Source: Branchinecta lynchi (lineage: Eukaryota; Arthropoda; Branchiopoda; Anostraca; Branchinectidae). From it: 64,000 nucleotides of DNA. The notes beneath the pieces are model-generated. The model did not search any database, was not told where the DNA came from, and saw only the letters and a list, made by a program, of their open reading frames with translations. Below are positions 63,641 to 64,000 of this stretch, one piece after another (the stretch's first letter is position 1; each line of letters begins with the position of its first letter). A program made the position numbers and the translations under genes. The DNA is taken from contig JAKZAP010000010.1 in the NCBI GenBank assembly GCA_023053575.1, forward strand, positions 12,609,225 through 12,673,224, given 5' to 3'.

Positions 63641-64000
63641 TGGAGGTTGATACTAGGTCGTAACAAACTCCACATAAGTAATTGTCATAAAATAACTCTT
63701 TGTGGGACATAGGAAGATATGCATTGCATACCCGTTCGAGAAAAGTTATATAATAATAATAACAATAATGACGTTTGTTTAGCCAAAAGGACATGCAAGA
63801 TTCAATACATGTGTCACTTCACAAATAAACTGTTATACCTCTAAAGCTATTATGGTACAAAACTAAGCTAAACTTTCTTTCCTGAGTCTAAACGCTTTAG
63901 TAACATATTTACATACTTCTACGATGCATTTGGGGTTCTTAGATTTCAGGATACCGGGAACCGACAGCAATCTACCCCCCAAAAATGTAACCCTCAAATG

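Overview
The window looks like repeat-dense nuclear DNA from an animal, most likely a (marine) invertebrate. It is AT-rich and has no bacterial-style operons. It carries a Ty3/gypsy LTR retrotransposon, several fragments of APE-type LINEs with microsatellite tails, many short DNA transposons with 8-bp target duplications, and several families of kilobase-size dispersed repeats built from tandem monomers. I could not recognise a host protein-coding gene, rRNA, tRNA or CRISPR array. The species cannot be told from the sequence alone.

Layout. 1-2060: tandem array of ~0.75-0.82 kb units ending in a cluster of hairpins (family R2). 2118-2342: MITE. 2622-4136: a copy of the dispersed family R1 (hairpin ends, ~0.43 kb internal monomers). 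4725-5565: broken LINE. 5568-19920: one R1-type region that has been opened repeatedly. It holds a complete Ty3/gypsy element (6761-14190), a hAT-type element (14809-16792, itself containing a LINE 3' end) and a 5'-truncated LINE with an open reverse transcriptase frame (17297-19797). 21-25 kb: R3 fragment, a ~145-bp tandem array, a degenerate foldback element and a LINE 3' end. 29775-30530: hAT-type element. 31.6-32.2 kb: R1. 33229-34032: almost perfect foldback element with hammerhead-ribozyme-like cores in both arms. 35026-35439: hAT MITE. 37.3-37.8 kb: LINE C-terminal remnant. 38.9-40.3 kb: R1. 41.1-42.6 kb: MITE and R3 tandem array. 43.8-45.6 kb: hAT-like element. 46.8-50.1 kb: MITE, LINE tails, R2 end. 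50.6-58.1 kb: a dead LINE split by two R1 copies, a 200-bp hAT MITE and a 121-bp repeat. 59719-61357: hAT-type element, with an inverted partial relative at 62.3-63.6 kb.

The only apparently intact coding system is the Ty3/gypsy element. It has Gag, then Pol in the -1 frame reached through a TTTAAAC slippery heptamer followed by a stem, flanked by LTRs that I read as identical. The rest of the window is mostly a stratigraphy of insertions. In the 51-58 kb LINE, interrupted reading frames and duplicated segments give the empty-site sequence and so fix the ends of otherwise anonymous repeats.
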